NCBI GenBank assembly: GCA_034680345.1
Contig: JAXISZ010000015.1
Location: 1-35,843 of the forward strand
Reading direction: 5' to 3'
From: SXZD01 sp034680345
GTDB lineage: Bacteria; Pseudomonadota; Gammaproteobacteria; Burkholderiales; Burkholderiaceae_B
DNA length: 35,843 nucleotides
This document shows positions 8,174 through 16,383 of the stretch, piece after piece. A program made the position numbers and the translations under genes. Numbering within the stretch: position 1 is the first letter of the stretch; every line of letters starts with the position of its first letter. The notes beneath the pieces are model-generated. The model was not told the DNA's origin. It worked only from the letters and a program-made list of their open reading frames with translations, and ran no database searches.

Positions 8174-9187
8174 TTACCAAATCGATTGCCGTTTAAGTAT
8201 GTCTTTTGAGTATAGATAAACAACAGGCATTAAAATAAGCCCGGGTAAACTGAATAAGGTTTCACCTAAAACAATACAAGTTAATAGTTCGGCGACACTG
8301 GCTTGATAGTGGTTGCTTAATACTTTTGCGTTGATAAGGTACTCCATTTTATGAACTGTGATTAAATAAACAAGCGATAAAATTAAAACCCATGGTGGAA
8401 ATTGCAGGCATAACACCACCATAATTGAATTTGCCAAAACATTGCCTAGTGCTGGAATGAAGCTAAGTAAGAAGGTTGCGATCACTAGAGATTCGCGCAT
8501 GGGCAATTCGATGCCTAGGCTGGGCAATATAATAAATACATATAAACAGGTTACTGATGTGTTCCATAGCGAAACATACAGTTGTGCGGTCAATAGGGTT
8601 GAAAAACAACTAAGAAATCGGTTGCCTTCTGCGTGTAAGGTTGTTGCAAGGCCAAAAGAGCTTTGGTTGCTAGAGGGTGCAGCTTTTAAGATGAGGCTAA
8701 TTGATATTAGACCAGCGAAAAACAGCTGGAGTATAAATTTAACGCTGCTCCCCGTCATTGCCATCCAGAATGTCGATTGACTAGCGGCCCAGGTTTTCAT
8801 GATTTGCACCATTTCAGCGTTGTTGAGTTCGCTGAATTTTCGGATACTTTCAATAGAAGATTTACTGACAGCTTTGCGTAATTGTTCTAAGAAGTCTGGA
8901 AACATCATGTGTGCTTTGTTTGCAATAAATTGAATGACACTTGACCCCAAACCAATGACGCTAATTAGAAGCAGCAGTAAGACAGCAGCGCACATAACTG
9001 ATATTGTTTGGCGTGGTAATGTGGTTTTTTGTAATTGAGTTTCTAATTTTTTACCAATTGCCACCAAAGCTAGTGTTGCAAGTAAGGCCGGGCCTAGCTT
9101 TAGAAATAGGGTAAAACCAATCGACAGCACAATGATAAATCCGCAACTAAGGGGTAATTTTGAGGGGGTTTGGTGCGCTGAATTCAT
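8174..9187 (-). CDS. AI-2E/PerM family membrane transporter
   Basis: This is a 337-aa integral membrane protein with about seven or eight hydrophobic segments, including an N-terminal pair (IIVLSIGFTLFLKLGPALLA, VLLLLLISVIGLG). An amphipathic region without strong hydrophobicity (about 90-135) follows, then a C-terminal membrane block containing FIPALGNVLANSIMVV and PGLILMPVVYLYS. The pattern and the PxxG-type segments match the AI-2E transporter family (PF01594: YdiK, PerM, TqsA). Substrates vary or are unknown across the family, so none is assigned. It stands alone between hemA and glcB and is divergent from glcB. Confidence 0.82.
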   Translation of the reverse strand: MNSAHQTPSKLPLSCGFIIVLSIGFTLFLKLGPALLATLALVAIGKKLETQLQKTTLPRQTISVMCAAVLLLLLISVIGLGSSVIQFIANKAHMMFPDFLEQLRKAVSKSSIESIRKFSELNNAEMVQIMKTWAASQSTFWMAMTGSSVKFILQLFFAGLISISLILKAAPSSNQSSFGLATTLHAEGNRFLSCFSTLLTAQLYVSLWNTSVTCLYVFIILPSLGIELPMRESLVIATFLLSFIPALGNVLANSIMVVLCLQFPPWVLILSLVYLITVHKMEYLINAKVLSNHYQASVAELLTCIVLGETLFSLPGLILMPVVYLYSKDILKRQSIW

Positions 9188-9351
9188 ATCGGTTGATATT
9201 AAGTTAGATTTAAAATAAGTTTATCTTGAGCATAAATTTTTATGCAACAATTAATGTTAGGCTCAATTGTAAATAATTATTAATTGTACTGATTAAAAAC
9301 ATTGGGTTTAATTTCGCACCATTTTTATTATACTGCTTGAGGTTATTGAAT

Positions 9352-11541
9352 ATGACAGAACGTGTTGCAATTGGCGGTTTACAAGTCGCGACTAACTTAC
9401 ATCGTTTCATTGAGGATGAAGTGTTGCCTGGTACAGGGGTGGATAGTGAACATTTTTGGCGTGGTTTTGATGCCATTGTGCATGATTTAGCCCCTAAAAA
9501 TGCAGCGTTATTGGCGCAGCGCGATCGTATTCAAGGGCAGATAGACGCTTGGCATCTTGCCAATCCCGGTGTTATTAAGGATATGTCGGCATATCAGCAA
9601 TTTTTGCAGAAAATAGGTTATTTAGTAGATGCGCCTGACCATGTTCAGGTTACTACCGCCAATGTTGATAAAGAGCTTGCTGTGCAGGCTGGGCCACAAT
9701 TGGTGGTCCCTATTCTTAATGCACGTTATGCGCTAAATGCCGCCAATGCACGTTGGGGTTCTTTGTACGACGCTTTATATGGTACCGATGCCATTGATGA
9801 GACAAGCGGTGCAGAAAAGACAGATCACTACAATCCAACCCGTGGCACGAAAGTTGTTGCCTATGTTCGTCGTTTTTTAGATCAAGTTGCTGCCTTAGAT
9901 GGTGCCTCACACCATGAAGTTTGTGCCTATAAAGTTGAGCAAGGAGCGTTGCGAGCGGTATTGTTTAACCGAAACACAGTTGGTTTGCTTAAACCGGAGC
10001 AGTTTGTTGGCTATCAAGGTGAGGATAAATCGCCAAGCGCAATTTTGTTAGTTAATCATGGAATTCATATAGAAATTAAAATTGACCGCAGCACAGTGAT
10101 TGGCTCACAAGATGCTGCCGGTGTTGCTGATGTGGTGTTAGAGTCTGCTTTATCGACTATTCTTGATTTAGAAGATTCTGTAGCTGCTGTCGATGCCGAA
10201 GATAAGGTGTTGGGCTATCGTAATTGGTTGGGTATTTTGCGCGGCTCTTTAACAGAGCAAGTTACTAAGGCAGGCCAAACCTTTACTCGTGGATTAAATG
10301 CAGACCGGCATTACATAGCGCCCAATGGCCAGCGGCTTACCTTGCATGGCCGTTCTTTGCTTTTTTTGAGAAATGTAGGTCATTTGATGACCAATTCAGC
10401 CATTTTATTTGGTGATCATCAAGAGGTGCCTGAGGGTATTTTAGATGCTGTGATCACCACAGCTATTGCTTTGCACGATCTAAAACGCTTGGGTGTTTCT
10501 GATATTAGCAATAGTCGAACTGGTTCAGTGTACATTGTAAAACCTAAAATGCATGGTCCTCAAGAAGTTGCCTTTGCTGCTGAATTGTTTTCTCGGGTTG
10601 AGCAATTGCTAGGTTTGGCTGACAGCACCGTTAAGTTGGGTATTATGGACGAAGAGCGCCGAACTAGCGTTAATTTGAAAGCATGTATTGCAGCTGCTTC
10701 AACTCGCGTTGCTTTTATTAATACAGGTTTCTTAGATCGAACTGGCGATGAAATTCATACCGCTATGCTTGCAGGCCCTATGATTCGTAAAGCAGAAATG
10801 AAGTCAAGTGCCTGGATTCAAGCTTATGAGCGCAATAATGTATTGGTAGGTTTGTCGTGTGGTTTAAAAGGTCGAGCACAAATTGGTAAAGGGATGTGGG
10901 CGATGCCAGACTTAATGGCCGCCATGATCGATCAAAAAATTGCGCATCCCAAAGCAGGGGCTAATACCGCTTGGGTTCCTAGCCCTACAGCGGCTACCTT
11001 GCATGCGTTGCATTATCATGAGGTTAATGTTGCAGCTGTTCAGGCAGAATTGGAAACGATTAAAGCCGATGCCTTGCGTACTGAAATTTTAAATCAGTTG
11101 TTACAAGTGCCTGTTGCGGTTGAGGCGAAATGGACCGAGCCAGAAAAGCAGCAAGAGTTGGACAATAACGTGCAAGGTATATTGGGTTATGTGGTGCGTT
11201 GGGTGGACCAAGGTATCGGATGCTCTAAAGTGCCTGATATTAATAATGTTGGCTTAATGGAGGATCGAGCAACTTTGCGCATTTCAAGTCAGCACATTGC
11301 CAATTGGTTGCACCATGGGATTGTAGGTAAAGATCAAGTATATGCCACAATGCAGCGCATGGCCGCAGTGGTTGATCAACAAAATGCTGCAGATCCGTTG
11401 TATCAGCCATTGGTTAGTCGATTTAATGATTCGGCAGCGTTTCAAGCAGCGTGCGATCTTATTTTTAAGGGTAAGCAACAGCCTTCAGGTTATACTGAGC
11501 CGTTATTGCATGCTTGGCGTTTAAAAGTTAAAGCTGCTTAA
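9352..11541 (+). CDS. glcB: Malate synthase G
   Basis: GlcB condenses glyoxylate with acetyl-CoA to form malate. The ~729-aa length is that of the monomeric G form. Visible segments include the N-terminal GGLQVATNLHRFIEDEVLPG, the acidic metal-site region LDLEDSVAAVDAEDKV, GLNADRHY, the YIVKPKMHGPQEVAFA strand, GIMDEERRTSVNLKACI and the C-terminal MEDRATLRISSQHIANWLHH. The start is set at the ATG at 9352, which has a GAGG ribosome site 9 nt upstream; an earlier TTG at 9337 overlaps that site. No isocitrate lyase or glycolate oxidase gene is nearby. A hairpin follows at 11615. Confidence 0.97.
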   Translation: MTERVAIGGLQVATNLHRFIEDEVLPGTGVDSEHFWRGFDAIVHDLAPKNAALLAQRDRIQGQIDAWHLANPGVIKDMSAYQQFLQKIGYLVDAPDHVQVTTANVDKELAVQAGPQLVVPILNARYALNAANARWGSLYDALYGTDAIDETSGAEKTDHYNPTRGTKVVAYVRRFLDQVAALDGASHHEVCAYKVEQGALRAVLFNRNTVGLLKPEQFVGYQGEDKSPSAILLVNHGIHIEIKIDRSTVIGSQDAAGVADVVLESALSTILDLEDSVAAVDAEDKVLGYRNWLGILRGSLTEQVTKAGQTFTRGLNADRHYIAPNGQRLTLHGRSLLFLRNVGHLMTNSAILFGDHQEVPEGILDAVITTAIALHDLKRLGVSDISNSRTGSVYIVKPKMHGPQEVAFAAELFSRVEQLLGLADSTVKLGIMDEERRTSVNLKACIAAASTRVAFINTGFLDRTGDEIHTAMLAGPMIRKAEMKSSAWIQAYERNNVLVGLSCGLKGRAQIGKGMWAMPDLMAAMIDQKIAHPKAGANTAWVPSPTAATLHALHYHEVNVAAVQAELETIKADALRTEILNQLLQVPVAVEAKWTEPEKQQELDNNVQGILGYVVRWVDQGIGCSKVPDINNVGLMEDRATLRISSQHIANWLHHGIVGKDQVYATMQRMAAVVDQQNAADPLYQPLVSRFNDSAAFQAACDLIFKGKQQPSGYTEPLLHAWRLKVKAA

Positions 11542-11867
11542 TTTTTAATTTTCATCTTTTATTTTTTCTTCATATATAACCGTAGCCAGTTTTTTACTGG
11601 TGAGGTGCCATCTAAAAAATTAAACCGTGTAAAAGTTTTGTGAATATCACGGTTTAATTTTTCCACTAAAACCTCATTTTGATTTAAAAAAATTAAGAAG
11701 TTAAGCGCTCAATTTCTTTTATATCTGAAGTCCCTTACTTGGGTGATTTTTTTTAATTTCTTATCGGTCATCATAAATTTGTTATTTCAAAACTTAAAAC
11801 AACTTGGTTTTACTTTTATTTTGTTCTTGTTTAAGACCATTTTTTTTAATCAGTTTAAGAGGTGTTC
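11542..11867 (+). other. A/T-rich intergenic region ahead of the secreted-protein gene
   Basis: About 320 nt without a gene. It contains the 15-bp-arm hairpin at 11615-11662 and then roughly 200 nt of A/T-rich DNA leading to the AAGAGG ribosome site at 11857-11862. A long untranslated leader for the next gene is possible. I could not pick a promoter with confidence. Confidence 0.6.
11615..11662 (+). terminator. Hairpin terminator after glcB
   Basis: A perfect inverted repeat with 15-bp arms (11615-11629 and 11648-11662; core AAACCGTG / CACGGTTT) encloses an 18-nt loop, and the right arm ends in a T-run. It lies 73 nt after the glcB stop and fits an intrinsic terminator, possibly working in both directions. 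The long loop is atypical. Confidence 0.6.
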
Positions 11868-14465
11868 ATGATGAAAAATTCTATGAAGAAAGTTGCTTTA
11901 CGAAAGATTTTAAAAAGCTTATCCTCTAATTTAGATAGTTTAAAACTGCATCAACAGCTTGGTTTACTTGCCATTTTATTTGGTGTTACTTGGACGCAAA
12001 ATGCGGTTGCTTCTCAAGATATTGATATTGAAATTGAAAACTCAGCTAAAGAAAACTTAGGATTCTCCGTAGATGTTGGTGACCGCAGAGCATTGGTTGA
12101 TTTATTAAAACAAATTGAACAACACACTACATTGACTGATCGTGAAAAAATATACGATTGGGTAAATGGTTTAACTGAAAATCAGCAGCTTTCTTTGCTT
12201 GAGTCGATAGATCGCGGTGAAGACTTAGACGAATTGATTGCGCAACTTTTAGACGATGAGAACACACGTTTGGTTCTTGACGAGAATAATCAGTTGTTAA
12301 TATCTAGCAATACGTCAGCCACCAAAGTAATATCATCGGAATTTGGTTCTGATTCTACATCCGCTACTGATGTTACAAGCGTGGCTACTGAAACAGCCGT
12401 TTCTTCATCTTCTGGTATTGTCGCAATGTCAGGTTTTTCACCTTTAACTGCAATTGGTGGTCTTGTGGGAATTGCTGCCGCGACTGGCGGTGGCGGTGGT
12501 GGTTTGCTTGAAAAGGCTTTGGATGGGCTACGGGGTATTCAGGGAAAGGCAATAGACGGTTACCTAATGGGCGCCAATGTTTTTGTTCGTGCTCTAGACG
12601 GATCATTGACTCGCGTTGGCTCAACTAACGACTTGGGTCAATTTGTTGGTTTAGACAATACCCTAGGGCTTAAATTGAGCAATGCTCAAGCTAGTCTGCC
12701 AATCGTTGTTTCTGGAGGTGTTGATCAATCCACACAGCGCGCTTTTACAGGGCAGTTGGAAGCGCCAGCAGGTTCTCTTGTGGTTACACCGCTGACCACT
12801 GTATTACAAAAAATGTTAGATGCTAATTCTGATTTATCTGTTGCTGAAGCAGAGACTGCTCTTCAAACATCTTTGGGTATTGTAGGTAATGTTGATTTAT
12901 TGTCTTTTGATCCTATCGAAATGGCTGGAAGCAGTGATCCTGCGGTCAAGGCAATCGGATTGCAAATTTATCAAAAATCCATTGAATTGGTAACGTCCGC
13001 TGTTATGGCTGACCTAGCAAGTTCATCGCTTAATTTTGATTCTGCTTTAGCATTGGCGGCGCAGTCTTTGGCGCAACGCATTACTCAGATTTTAACTACC
13101 AATCCAGATTCCTTGGCGGATTTGTCCAGCAGTACTAACTTTATGAGTGCAGTGTTCACAGGATTTGGCAGCGCATTGGGAGATTCTTTATCCAGTGTTC
13201 GAGAGCAAGCGTTTTTGGCTGTTAACCAACTCGCAGGTGCTGAAAATATTACCTCGGTTGACATGATTCGAAATCTGATTGATCGAGATAATACTGTGGT
13301 TGGTTCTGATGTTTCAAAACTGCTTAAAACGTCAGTGACTGAGTCTGAACTGCTTGCATTGAAATCAGCTAACCAGATGAACCGCAATAAAATGTTTGAC
13401 GGTGAGAAGTTTCTGTCTATTGGTGATATTTCTTCAACAGTGGATGGCACAACGTTGGCTGACTCTAACTTAGATTTGGTAACATTGTCTCGCTTAGGTA
13501 TAGATGAAATATTGCCTGACAGCAATTTATCCGGTCGAATAGACGTAGGTTTAGGATTTGATGCAGCCGTCAACCAATTGTTATCAGGAAATTCACAACC
13601 TAGTCAGTTGCAGAGAGAAGAGGCAGAAGATTCGGTTGATTATTTTCTGGAAAATGCCCCGCGATTTGCAAATTCTGCTCAAGTCAATCTTGGTTTTACC
13701 TCTGAGGAAATGCAGGGTTTTATCGGTGATTTAGAAAGTACTTTGTCGGCATCCAATGGTGCCAGTTCAATTCAAGACGCATTAAGTATCTTTCAATCTA
13801 AAAACATTGACTCAATTGCACTTTCTTCGGTTGCTTCTGGTCCTCGCGGAGAAGTACTTATTTCTGATGAGTTGGCAGAGATTTTATCCGCTTCAGATTT
13901 TAGTTTTGCAGATTATTTCAGTACAAAAGAAGATGATTCATCTACGCAAATTCAAACGCATCTTATTGTTGAAGGCACAACGCTTGCAGGCTTTGATTTA
14001 TCGCAACAAGATCTGGATTTGCTTGGCGTTGATGAAATTCGTTTTGGTCAGTTATTTCAGGATGAGGTTGGTTACTTTGATTCATTGAATGAAGCGGTGC
14101 AGTTTGCCAGTGCTACTAACTTTGATGATCGCTTTGGTTCGAGAATTGACGTTGGCTTAAAAGTTACTCTAGATCAAGGCACTTTAGATGCCATAGAGTC
14201 TTTGTTGTCACCACAAACAGCAAGAATGGCCTCTTTTTTTGAAGATGAATCAGCCCCGATGCCAATGTCTGATGTTGAGCCAACTATGCTTAATTTCGCA
14301 CTCACGACCACTGCCAGAAACTTGGATAGTTTGGAACTTGATTTTGATCCGTTGTTTGATTCGGATGTAGATTATCTGATTATAGGCACTGATGGTCAGA
14401 GTGCGCAGCAGGTTATTGATCTTAGTGATTTAGAAGACGCTTTTTTGCGGCAATTTAACACATAA
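11868..14465 (+). CDS. Large acidic repeat protein, probable type I secretion substrate
   Basis: A ~865-aa protein of no named family that I can assign as a whole. In order: a basic N-terminus with a hydrophobic stretch (LGLLAILFGV, about 31-40) and a signal-peptidase-like NAVAS; an acidic region; a Ser/Thr-rich linker; a hydrophobic then Gly-rich stretch (six Gly, about 207-212). Next comes a module like those of large exported proteobacterial adhesins (GKAIDGYLMGANVFV, then APAGSLVVTPLTTVL, about 226-352). Two related C-terminal units share GTTLA, LG(I/V)DEI and RIDVGL (about 525-561 and 701-762). It is strongly acidic and has no cysteine or RTX repeat. It precedes the type I secretion genes but has its own terminator. 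Secretion is inferred from context. The ATG at 11868 or 11871 could be used; AGAGG lies upstream. Confidence 0.7.
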   Translation: MMKNSMKKVALRKILKSLSSNLDSLKLHQQLGLLAILFGVTWTQNAVASQDIDIEIENSAKENLGFSVDVGDRRALVDLLKQIEQHTTLTDREKIYDWVNGLTENQQLSLLESIDRGEDLDELIAQLLDDENTRLVLDENNQLLISSNTSATKVISSEFGSDSTSATDVTSVATETAVSSSSGIVAMSGFSPLTAIGGLVGIAAATGGGGGGLLEKALDGLRGIQGKAIDGYLMGANVFVRALDGSLTRVGSTNDLGQFVGLDNTLGLKLSNAQASLPIVVSGGVDQSTQRAFTGQLEAPAGSLVVTPLTTVLQKMLDANSDLSVAEAETALQTSLGIVGNVDLLSFDPIEMAGSSDPAVKAIGLQIYQKSIELVTSAVMADLASSSLNFDSALALAAQSLAQRITQILTTNPDSLADLSSSTNFMSAVFTGFGSALGDSLSSVREQAFLAVNQLAGAENITSVDMIRNLIDRDNTVVGSDVSKLLKTSVTESELLALKSANQMNRNKMFDGEKFLSIGDISSTVDGTTLADSNLDLVTLSRLGIDEILPDSNLSGRIDVGLGFDAAVNQLLSGNSQPSQLQREEAEDSVDYFLENAPRFANSAQVNLGFTSEEMQGFIGDLESTLSASNGASSIQDALSIFQSKNIDSIALSSVASGPRGEVLISDELAEILSASDFSFADYFSTKEDDSSTQIQTHLIVEGTTLAGFDLSQQDLDLLGVDEIRFGQLFQDEVGYFDSLNEAVQFASATNFDDRFGSRIDVGLKVTLDQGTLDAIESLLSPQTARMASFFEDESAPMPMSDVEPTMLNFALTTTARNLDSLELDFDPLFDSDVDYLIIGTDGQSAQQVIDLSDLEDAFLRQFNT

Positions 14466-14483
14466 TGCCCCCCAATTGGGTGA

Positions 14484-14520
14484 AAAGCTCAGTGTTACTT
14501 ACACTGGGCTTTCTTTTTTT
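14484..14520 (+). terminator. Strong intrinsic terminator after the large protein gene
   Basis: Arms at 14484-14495 and 14501-14512 (AAAGCTCAGTGT / ACACTGGGCTTT) pair over 12 bp with one G-U wobble around a 5-nt loop and run into CTTTTTTT. It starts 19 nt after the stop codon. This would separate the substrate message from the secretion-apparatus message, or let part of transcription through. Confidence 0.85.
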
Positions 14521-14577
14521 ACACATTTGGTCTCTTCCGAAGTATTATTCTAATATCCACCGAACGGGTTAATTCTT

Positions 14578-16383
14578 ATGGTGACATCCACTTCGTCTGA
14601 GTTGTTTGATTCAAGTGATCAATGCGCTGAAAATATAACGCAAACGCCCTTAAAAGAAGCTTTAAAGGCGTGTCGGTCAGCCTTTTGGTTAATGTTGTTT
14701 TTGACTAGTATCATCAACCTAATGGGTGTTGTTCCCACTTTGTACATGATGAATATGTATGACCGTGTCCTTAGTACACAAAGTGCTACAACCATGGTGT
14801 CTTTAACCGTCTTGGTTATCGGGATTTATCTTTTTTGGTCAGCTCTGGAATGGATTCGTAACCGTTTGATGTTGCGAATATCATTACGCATTGATTGGGA
14901 TCTGGCAGCCCAAGCGTTTGATGCGTCTTTCAGGCGAAACGCGGGTAGAAAGAAAACCAATATTCAGCAGATTATGGGCGATTTATTGGTGTTGCGTCAG
15001 TTTATAACAGGCGCTTCATTGGTGGCGGTCATGGATGCCCCTTTTGCGCTGATATACATTGTGGTGGGTGGTTTGATTCATCCGCTTTTGGCAGTTTTTG
15101 CATTGGTTGTAACATTGATTGTAACGGCTTTAGCCTTATTGAATCGTAAAGTGGCTACTCCAGCTTTAAAAGCTGCCAATGAAGCATCAGGTGAAGCTAC
15201 CCGAATAGCTGCACAAAGTGTTTGCCATGCAGAAACAGCTCTAGCCATGGGTATGCTGCCAGCTATTCGCAAGCGTTGGCATGAAAAACATCGATGGTTT
15301 TTGCAACATCAAATCAATGGTAGTGAGGCTTCAGGTTTAATGGGCTGGTTCAGTGGGGTGTTGATGAAATTAACCCCCTCTTTGCAAATGGCTGTCGGTA
15401 TTTATTTAGCAATTGCAGGGCTGATTACTGGTGGTATGGTGATTGCTGCAACTTTTTTGATCAATCGTTCAATCGCACCTTTAAAGCGCTTAATCAGTTC
15501 TTGGCGTGATGTGGTTAATGCGCGTTGTGCTTTTGATCGTTTAGACAGTTTATTGTTAGAAGATCAGCATCGCCAACAACGCATGCGTTTACCCTCACCG
15601 CAGGGTAAATTGGTTATTTCAAAGTTACAGTTGGTTCCGCCAGGTTCGCATAAACCAGTGCTATCGAAAATTGACTTTGCAATTGATCCAGGGCAGGTTT
15701 TAGCAATCATCGGTCCAAATGCTGCAGGAAAATCAAGTTTATTGAAGGCTATATTGGGTTTGTGGAGACCCCAAGAAGGGTCGGTTAGACTTGATGGCGT
15801 TGATGTTGCAGACTGGGATCATGACGAGCTTGGTCCTCATATTGGTTACGTGGCTCAAGATGCTGACTTGTTTGAGGCCACCGTGGCTGAAAACATTGCT
15901 CGTTTAGGAATCGTAGATTCTGAGAAAGTGGTGGCTGCGGCTAAAGCTGTGGGTATGCATGAGGTGATTTTATCCTTTCCAAAGGGCTATGATACGTTGT
16001 TGGGAGACGCGGGTTATGCTTTGTCGGGGGGGTTGGCGCAGCGCATTGCAATAGCGCGTGCCTTGTATGGTTGTCCTAAGCTGATTGTTTTAGATGAACC
16101 CAATTCTAAGCTAGATGAAACTGCAGAGCTTGAGTTGATGAGCACTTTTCGGGATCTACAAAATCAGGGCGTGACTCTAATATTTTCGACACACCGGCCA
16201 AAACTTATTGCAATTGCAGATTATCTATTGGTTTTGCGTTCTGGGGTTCAAATGCAATTTGGCCCTGTCCGCGAAATTTTAGATCGATTAAAAGCAAACG
16301 GAGAAGACAAGGTAAGCGCTCCCAGTGCAGATAAAAAATCACTTAAAGCAGCAAATATTAAAGTTGCAGGGGGTTCAGCATAA
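14578..16383 (+). CDS. Type I secretion ABC transporter, PrtD type
   Basis: This inner-membrane ABC exporter powers one-step secretion from cytoplasm to medium. At 601 aa it has an N-terminal membrane domain (hydrophobic segments near 34-56, 72-90, 145-190 and 265-295) and a C-terminal ATPase: Walker A GPNAAGKSS (379-387), Q-loop VAQD (about 427), signature ALSGGLAQRIAIARAL (481-496), Walker B LIVLDEP (502-508), D-loop SKLD and switch His in STHRP. No C39 peptidase or peptidase-like N-terminal domain is present, so this is the PrtD/RsaD class rather than the HlyB class. The signature has Leu where LSGGQ has Gln. Its stop overlaps the hlyD-like start in TAATG. Confidence 0.93.
   Translation: MVTSTSSELFDSSDQCAENITQTPLKEALKACRSAFWLMLFLTSIINLMGVVPTLYMMNMYDRVLSTQSATTMVSLTVLVIGIYLFWSALEWIRNRLMLRISLRIDWDLAAQAFDASFRRNAGRKKTNIQQIMGDLLVLRQFITGASLVAVMDAPFALIYIVVGGLIHPLLAVFALVVTLIVTALALLNRKVATPALKAANEASGEATRIAAQSVCHAETALAMGMLPAIRKRWHEKHRWFLQHQINGSEASGLMGWFSGVLMKLTPSLQMAVGIYLAIAGLITGGMVIAATFLINRSIAPLKRLISSWRDVVNARCAFDRLDSLLLEDQHRQQRMRLPSPQGKLVISKLQLVPPGSHKPVLSKIDFAIDPGQVLAIIGPNAAGKSSLLKAILGLWRPQEGSVRLDGVDVADWDHDELGPHIGYVAQDADLFEATVAENIARLGIVDSEKVVAAAKAVGMHEVILSFPKGYDTLLGDAGYALSGGLAQRIAIARALYGCPKLIVLDEPNSKLDETAELELMSTFRDLQNQGVTLIFSTHRPKLIAIADYLLVLRSGVQMQFGPVREILDRLKANGEDKVSAPSADKKSLKAANIKVAGGSA

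Noticed and set aside
9302..9334. TTGGGT...TATACT as a glcB promoter
   Set aside because: Spacer is about 21 nt and the transcript would begin on the ribosome site.
11726..11754. Possible second terminator (CCC-loop-GGG followed by a T-run) upstream of the large protein gene
   Set aside because: Only three G-C pairs with mismatches around them; too weak to call.
11868..14465. RTX toxin or calcium-binding repeat protein
   Set aside because: No GGxGxDxUx nonapeptide repeats were found in the translation.
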